The notes below the pieces were generated by a model. That model ran no database searches, was not told the origin of the DNA, and was given only the letters and a program-made list of their open reading frames with translations. A program made the translations under genes and the position numbers. 8,368 nt of DNA, from the NCBI GenBank assembly GCA_025450255.1, contig JANWHV010000020.1, positions 1 through 8,368 of the forward strand, read 5' to 3'. Below are positions 4,659 to 8,368 of the stretch, piece after piece; positions within the stretch are counted from its first letter, which is position 1, and every line of letters starts with the position of its first letter. The DNA is from Chloroflexota bacterium. Lineage in GTDB: Bacteria > Chloroflexota > UBA5177 > JANWHV01.

Positions 4659-7145
4659 ATGACGCAGAACGCAGCGAGCGAAGAATCGCGGATCGAGGCT
4701 CTGCGCGCCGCTGGGCAGGACTGGCCGGACGGCACGGAGGCGCGGAACGGCCGCGCCGGCGCGAGCGCCGACCTGGTCAGCATCACATCTGTTGCCGGTA
4801 CGCACATCGGCGATACGTACGTGCGGGTGGTGCGTACCGGCCGTGGCTCCTTCCGCCCTACCGGCCCCGGCGCGGTGCGCGCCACCGCGGCGGTGCCACG
4901 GGCGCGCGGGCCGCTTGGTCGCTTGATTTTCGCCGCCAAGGAACGGGTGGTGGGCGACCCGCTGGCCAACGAGCAGGCGTCACACGAGCGGTTGACGAAG
5001 GTAAAGGCGCTGGCCGTGCTTTCCTCCGATGCCATCAGCTCCGTCGCCTATGCCACGGGCGCCATGCTCTCGGTGCTGCTGGTGGCTGGCACGGGCCGCT
5101 TCAATGTGTCGCTCGGTATCGGCGCCGCCATCGCCGCGCTGTTTGCCATCGTGATCCTCTCGTATCGGCAGACGGTCAGGGCCTATCCCCGCGGCGGCGG
5201 CTCCTACATCGTGGCCAGCGACAATCTGGGCAGCTTTTTCGGCCTGATCGCCGGTTCGTCCCTGATGATCGATTACGTGCTGACCGTCGCCGTCAGCATC
5301 ACGCAGGGCGTGGCTAACCTGGTCTCCCTGGCGCCCAGCCTGGCGCCTTTCACCTTGCTCTTCGATCTCGTGGCCATCGCCCTGCTGCTGTTCGGCAACC
5401 TGCGCGGCATCCGTGAATCGGGCACGATCTTTATGCTGCCGTCGTATCTCTTTATCGTGTTCGTCTACGGCATGATCGTGGTCGGCACGGTGCATTTCCT
5501 GGCGAACGGCATGCACGTCATGGCGCCGCATTATCTGCCCGGCGTTTCGCCGGTGAGGGCCACGGAGGCGCTCGGGCTGTTCCTGATCCTGCGCGCCTTC
5601 GCCGGCGGCTGCACGGCGCTGACCGGGGTGGAGGCGATCTCCGACGGCGTGCCCGCGTTCAAAGCGCCGGAGTGGCGGAACGCCCGCACCACGCTCACCA
5701 CGCTCGGCGTGCTGGCGATCACCATGTTCGGCGGCATCACCCTGCTGGTACACGCCTATGGCCTGGTGCCCAATGCCGGCGACGGCGTGCCGACTCTCAT
5801 CTCGCAGCTCAACAGCACGACGCTCGGAAACGGCATCGGCTTCTACTACGGGCAGATCGTCACCGCGCTGATCCTGTTGCTGGCCGCGAACACCGCGTTT
5901 TCGGACTTCCCGCGCCTGGCCTTCTTCATGGCCCGCGACGGCTTCCTGCCGCACCAGTTCACGCACAAAGGCGATCGCCTCTCCTACTCCAATGGCATCC
6001 TGATCCTGACGGCGCTGGCGACCGTGCTGGTGTTCCGCTATTGGTCCGACACCAGCCAGTTGTTCAACCTCTACGTGATCGGCGTGTTCGCCTCGTTCAC
6101 GCTCTCGCAGTCGGGCATGGTGCGCCGCTGGTGGACTAGGCGCGAGCTTGGCTGGAAGAAGGGCATGGCGATCAACGGTACGGGCGCCACGGTCACCTTC
6201 GTGGTGCTGTGCATCACCGCCTATACCAAATTCCTCTCCGGCGCCTGGCTGGTGGTGATGATGGTGCCGTTGATGGTCACCGCGTTCTTCCGCATCCGCG
6301 CCCATTACCGGCACTCCGGCGAAGCGCTGCGGCCGCGGCCGGTTCTGGCGCCTTCCGAGACGCGGCACACCGTCGTGGTGTCCGCGTTGGCGGGCCAGGA
6401 GGCGTTGGGCCGCTGTCTCGCCTACGCGCGCACCCTCCGCGCGGCACGGCTCCTGGTGGTTGGTACGATAGCGCCGGAGATCGATTTCATCCATGTGGGC
6501 GATCGGTGCGCCACCGTCGAATACATGCCGGCCGCCACGCTCGGCGAGATGGCCGCCGTGCTTGCCGCGGTGGCGGCGGCGCGTATCCGCGGCGAAAAGG
6601 ATCCGGTAACCGTGGTGTTGCCCGCGCCGGCGCCCACGCCGTGGGCGTCGTTCAGCCAATGGCGCCTGCGCGCGCGGTTGGTGCGCCGCGAGGGCGTCGC
6701 GGTGGCCCAGGTCGCGCCGGGGCTTGACACGGCCGGCGTGGCGACACGCCACACGTCGCTGATCTCCATCGCCTCGCTCAACGCGGCGGCGCTGACGGCG
6801 CTGAACTATTGCGGATCGCTGCTGCGCGGCCGCGTGCTTGGCGTACACGTGGTGGCGGACGAAGACCAGGAGCAAGCGCGTCGCGATTGGGATGCCTGGG
6901 GCAATCATTTTCCCTTGATCAACATCGACTCGCCGTACCGCGCCATCGTGGCGCCGCTCCGCGCCTACATCGATGCCCTGTCGGAGCGCGGGGACGGCGA
7001 GACCATTACCCTGGTGCTGCCCCTGGTGTTCGCGCCGGGCTTGCTCAGCCGCATCCTGCACAACCATACGGCCAATCGCCTGCGCGGGCTGCTGCTCAAG
7101 CGCCCCAACACCGTGGTGATCAGCATCCCCCATCGCATCCCATGA
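4659..7145 (+). CDS. KimA-type APC-superfamily potassium importer with USP-like tail
   Basis: This 828-residue membrane protein most likely imports K+ with protons. The transport core (about 110-550, twelve predicted membrane helices) carries SSDAISSVAYAT, SYRQTVRAYPRGGGSYIVASDNLG split across a loop, and FSDFPRLAFFMARDGFLPHQ. Asp124, Tyr131, Asp205 and Tyr206 fall at the same spacings as Asp36, Tyr43, Asp117 and Tyr118 that bind K+ in Bacillus KimA; Tyr472 probably matches Tyr377. Residues 1-85 are an extra hydrophilic extension (TYVRVVRTGRG, RATAAVPRARGP). Residues about 566-828 form a long cytoplasmic region with USP-like folds (HTVVVSALAGQ, LLVVGTIAP, ITLVLPLVFAPG). At 828 residues it is over 200 longer than Bacillus KimA. 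ATG 4659 is chosen for GGAG (4648-4651) at seven-base spacing. Its TGA overlaps the next ATG. A generic amino-acid permease is the alternative. Confidence 0.85.
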   Translation: MTQNAASEESRIEALRAAGQDWPDGTEARNGRAGASADLVSITSVAGTHIGDTYVRVVRTGRGSFRPTGPGAVRATAAVPRARGPLGRLIFAAKERVVGDPLANEQASHERLTKVKALAVLSSDAISSVAYATGAMLSVLLVAGTGRFNVSLGIGAAIAALFAIVILSYRQTVRAYPRGGGSYIVASDNLGSFFGLIAGSSLMIDYVLTVAVSITQGVANLVSLAPSLAPFTLLFDLVAIALLLFGNLRGIRESGTIFMLPSYLFIVFVYGMIVVGTVHFLANGMHVMAPHYLPGVSPVRATEALGLFLILRAFAGGCTALTGVEAISDGVPAFKAPEWRNARTTLTTLGVLAITMFGGITLLVHAYGLVPNAGDGVPTLISQLNSTTLGNGIGFYYGQIVTALILLLAANTAFSDFPRLAFFMARDGFLPHQFTHKGDRLSYSNGILILTALATVLVFRYWSDTSQLFNLYVIGVFASFTLSQSGMVRRWWTRRELGWKKGMAINGTGATVTFVVLCITAYTKFLSGAWLVVMMVPLMVTAFFRIRAHYRHSGEALRPRPVLAPSETRHTVVVSALAGQEALGRCLAYARTLRAARLLVVGTIAPEIDFIHVGDRCATVEYMPAATLGEMAAVLAAVAAARIRGEKDPVTVVLPAPAPTPWASFSQWRLRARLVRREGVAVAQVAPGLDTAGVATRHTSLISIASLNAAALTALNYCGSLLRGRVLGVHVVADEDQEQARRDWDAWGNHFPLINIDSPYRAIVAPLRAYIDALSERGDGETITLVLPLVFAPGLLSRILHNHTANRLRGLLLKRPNTVVISIPHRIP

Positions 7146-7651
7146 GCACCATCGAAGAGCCCCGCCCCACCGCGACACCAACCCGCCTGGCCGCGCCCGG
7201 CAACGTCCTGGCCGTGCTCGATGGCGCGCTTGACGATGGGGTCGTAACCCTTGCCCTGGCGCTGGCCCGTGAGTCGGCGGTGCTGGTCGATCTGTTGCTG
7301 CTGGTCGAAGTGCCGATCGGCCTGCCCATGGCGTCATACGGCGAGTGGCTGCTAGCGCATAACTGCTCCGCGTCTCTGCCGGCCGCCGAGCAATTGTGCG
7401 GCACACTGCTGGGCGATTCCGCCATTCAGTTGTGCCGGAGCATCGGACCGGCACTGGTGGACGAAGTACGGGCGCGGCAGGCGTCGAGCCTGGTGATCGG
7501 CGCGCCCGCCCATGGCTGGTGGACGCACCGCCGCGCCCGGCGCGGCATCGCCTACGCGCAGGCACGCTCCGGCTGCCGCGTCTACGTGCTCGGCATGCCG
7601 GCCCGACCGGCGGCATACCCGGCGCCGAGATGGCGGCACATCTTCGGGTAA
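7142..7651 (+). CDS. Divergent UspA-like protein coupled to the importer
   Basis: This 169-residue soluble protein begins inside the importer stop codon (ATGA, 7142-7145), so it is translationally coupled and made with it. It resembles a universal stress protein: a first strand NVLAVLDG (21-28), a helix with DDGVVTLALALARESA, strand VDLLLLVEV, and a late strand SSLVIGAPAHG (115-125). The usual nucleotide-binding pattern G-x2-G-x9-G-S/T is degenerate: Gly120, Gly125 and Gly135 are present, but spacing is off and Ile136 replaces Ser/Thr, so ATP binding is doubtful. The RRARRGIAYAQARSG segment is very basic. It probably works with the importer's own USP-like tail as a sensor or regulatory subunit; that role is inferred from position only. 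Confidence 0.7.
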   Translation: MSTIEEPRPTATPTRLAAPGNVLAVLDGALDDGVVTLALALARESAVLVDLLLLVEVPIGLPMASYGEWLLAHNCSASLPAAEQLCGTLLGDSAIQLCRSIGPALVDEVRARQASSLVIGAPAHGWWTHRRARRGIAYAQARSGCRVYVLGMPARPAAYPAPRWRHIFG

Positions 7652-7654
7652 CCG

Positions 7655-7679
7655 CGGCATATCCTGGCGCGCTATGCCG
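7655..7679 (+). terminator. Hairpin directly after the importer operon
   Basis: CGGCATA (7655-7661) and TATGCCG (7673-7679) form a perfect seven-base stem with an eleven-base loop, starting four bases after the USP stop codon. Position fits the 3' end of an operon transcript. There is no T run after it, so intrinsic termination is uncertain and it may be a stabilising 3' structure. Confidence 0.35.
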
Positions 7680-7756
7680 GTCGTCATCACCTGTCCAATG
7701 CCGCGATTGGTTGCGCGGTTCGATTCATCTTCCTGCTCCCCAGTTTGTACCGCCGC

Positions 7757-7820
7757 GTCCCAGATAGGGAAGTGTGAGAACACTGTGAAAATCCCGCCAA
7801 CCATCCCGACTGTCTGGGAC
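7757..7820 (+). other. Nested inverted repeats, possible structured leader RNA
   Basis: GTCCCAGA (7757-7764) pairs with TCTGGGAC (7813-7820), enclosing GGGA (7767-7770) with TCCC (7792-7795) and AGTGT-GAGA-ACACT (7771-7784), whose GAGA is a GNRA tetraloop. The arrangement is consistent with a folded RNA or a regulatory DNA site upstream of the secreted-protein gene. I do not recognise a known riboswitch. Confidence 0.3.
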
Positions 7821-7847
7821 ACCGGCCCCATGCAATCGGGACACCGG
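7816..7847 (+). repeat. GGGACACCGG direct repeat, 22-base period
   Basis: GGGACACCGG occurs at 7816-7825 and again exactly at 7838-7847. The 22-base period is about two helical turns, so a dimeric regulator could bind both copies on one face of the DNA. The first copy overlaps the outer stem of the neighbouring inverted repeat. Confidence 0.4.
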
Positions 7848-7873
7848 GCAGCGTAGGCTATGGCTGCTGGAAT

Positions 7874-7890
7874 CAGCGGCGTTACCGCTG
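7874..7890 (+). repeat. Hairpin upstream of the secreted-protein ribosome site
   Basis: CAGCGG (7874-7879) and CCGCTG (7885-7890) form a perfect six-base stem with a five-base loop, ending about 14 bases before the AAAGGA ribosome site (7905-7910) of the gene starting at 7919. It could influence translation initiation or mRNA stability. Confidence 0.3.
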
Positions 7891-7918
7891 GCAGCATCGA
7901 GAGGAAAGGATCCGAATC

Positions 7919-8317
7919 ATGTCTCGCGTAGCCGTCGCCCGCGCCGCTCGTCACACCCTGGTCGTCTCGCTCGTACTGGTCGCCCTGGCCGCCACGGCGC
8001 CATCACCTATCGCCCACGCCGCGCCGGCGCGGGCGGTCCCGCGCGCCATCACCATCAATTCCTCCCATGTCTCGTTCCCCAAAACCATCGCCGCCGGCCT
8101 GCTCGCCGTGCGCCTGGTGGCGGGCGCCGGTAGTCCCCTGGATGCCGGCTTCGCCAGAATCAACCCCGGGTCCACCATGGCCGACGTGGGGGCTGCCAGC
8201 GCCAGCGGCGATATGGCGCGCCTGTCGCGATTCGTCACCTTTCTGGGCGGCGTGGGCGTGCCCGCGCCAGGCGCCCCCCCCGCGATCGAAGAACAGCGCC
8301 CCCCCCCCAAAAAATGA
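7919..8317 (+). CDS. Small secreted protein, C-terminus probably corrupted
   Basis: The gene starts at ATG 7919 with AAAGGA (7905-7910) eight bases upstream. Residues 1-34 are a clear Sec signal peptide (basic VARAARH, hydrophobic TLVVSLVLVALAATA, cleavage AHA-AP). The mature part begins AITINSSHVSFPKTIAAGLLAVRLV, a beta-strand pattern like extracytoplasmic cupredoxin-like or plastocyanin-like small proteins, followed by LDAGFARINPGSTMADV and a helix SGDMARLSRFVTFLGG. I do not recognise a named family. After residue 115 the reading enters C8 (8274-8281) and C10-A6 (8299-8314) runs and ends PPPKK. Another frame near the end reads KPGTTYIL, resembling the PGTY strand that usually closes such folds. 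So the natural protein is probably longer and this stop is likely an artefact or a mutation. Confidence 0.55.
   Translation: MSRVAVARAARHTLVVSLVLVALAATAPSPIAHAAPARAVPRAITINSSHVSFPKTIAAGLLAVRLVAGAGSPLDAGFARINPGSTMADVGAASASGDMARLSRFVTFLGGVGVPAPGAPPAIEEQRPPPKK
8274..8314 (+). other. Cluster of homopolymer runs near the window end
   Basis: Within 41 bases there are runs of eight C (8274-8281), ten C (8299-8308) and six A (8309-8314), with another five-A run at 8324-8328. Nothing comparable occurs in the body of the window. They lie in the coding region of the secreted protein and coincide with loss of protein-like sequence, as expected from poor base calls at a contig end. Confidence 0.55.
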
Positions 8318-8368
8318 CAGCACAAAAACCCATGCGACCCCGAAACCGGGTACCACATACATTTTAAC

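Noticed and set aside
4388..5317. 309-codon plus-strand frame overlapping the regulator stop
   Set aside because: It overlaps the importer in another frame, and its translation is Arg-rich with no membrane segments.
4980..7616. Very long minus-strand open frame (878 codons)
   Set aside because: It lies antisense to the potassium importer and USP genes, is dominated by Arg, His, Gln and Gly and has no domain pattern. It is a high-GC shadow.
1..8368. CRISPR array, tRNA, rRNA, transposase or integrase
   Set aside because: No regularly spaced repeats, cloverleaf-like sequence, rRNA-like block or recombinase motifs were seen on either strand.

Overview
This window comes from a GC-rich bacterial genome or contig. 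It looks chromosomal: a genomic toxin-antitoxin pair, a secreted 5'-nucleotidase, a response regulator and a large potassium permease lie together. The RHH/MazF style, the KimA-type permease with long soluble tails and the small export proteins remind me of Chloroflexota (Ktedonobacteria/Thermomicrobia). That placement is an impression from protein style, with no marker gene to support it. There are no rRNA or tRNA genes, CRISPR arrays or insertion sequences. Both ends carry long C runs next to frame breaks, so base-calling errors near the contig ends are a real possibility.

Layout. 1-510: two damaged plus-strand reading frames, one frameshifted at a run of seven C and one cut by an in-frame TAG. 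512-1030: an acidic protein I do not recognise, directly after them. 1192-1819: a type II toxin-antitoxin operon (ribbon-helix-helix antitoxin, then a MazF/PemK ribonuclease toxin, overlapping). 1820-2000: a convergent intergenic region with a palindromic operator-like site, a promoter-like sequence and two tiny ORFs. 2001-3560 (minus): an exported 5'-nucleotidase/metallophosphatase starting at GTG. 3561-3695: a divergent promoter region. 3696-4391: a KdpE-like OmpR-family response regulator, probably leaderless. 4392-4658: an intergenic region with a three-fold CGTTTRTA repeat. 4659-7145: a KimA-type APC potassium importer with an N-terminal extension and a long USP-like C-terminus. 7142-7651: a divergent UspA-like protein translationally coupled to the permease. 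7652-7918: an intergenic region with inverted and direct repeats. 7919-8317: a small secreted protein whose C-terminus is spoiled by homopolymer runs.

How the genes may work together. The most coherent unit is response regulator, permease and USP protein (3696-7651). KdpE-type regulators normally control the Kdp potassium ATPase with the kinase KdpD, which itself carries a USP domain. Here a KdpE-like regulator with no kinase alongside precedes a KimA-like importer that retains the residues known to bind K+, followed by a free USP-like protein. I read this as a potassium-homeostasis module built from alternative parts, with the tandem repeat at 4404-4430 as a possible operator. The toxin-antitoxin pair and the unknown acidic protein form an accessory region on the left. 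The nucleotidase probably scavenges phosphate or nucleosides outside the membrane.
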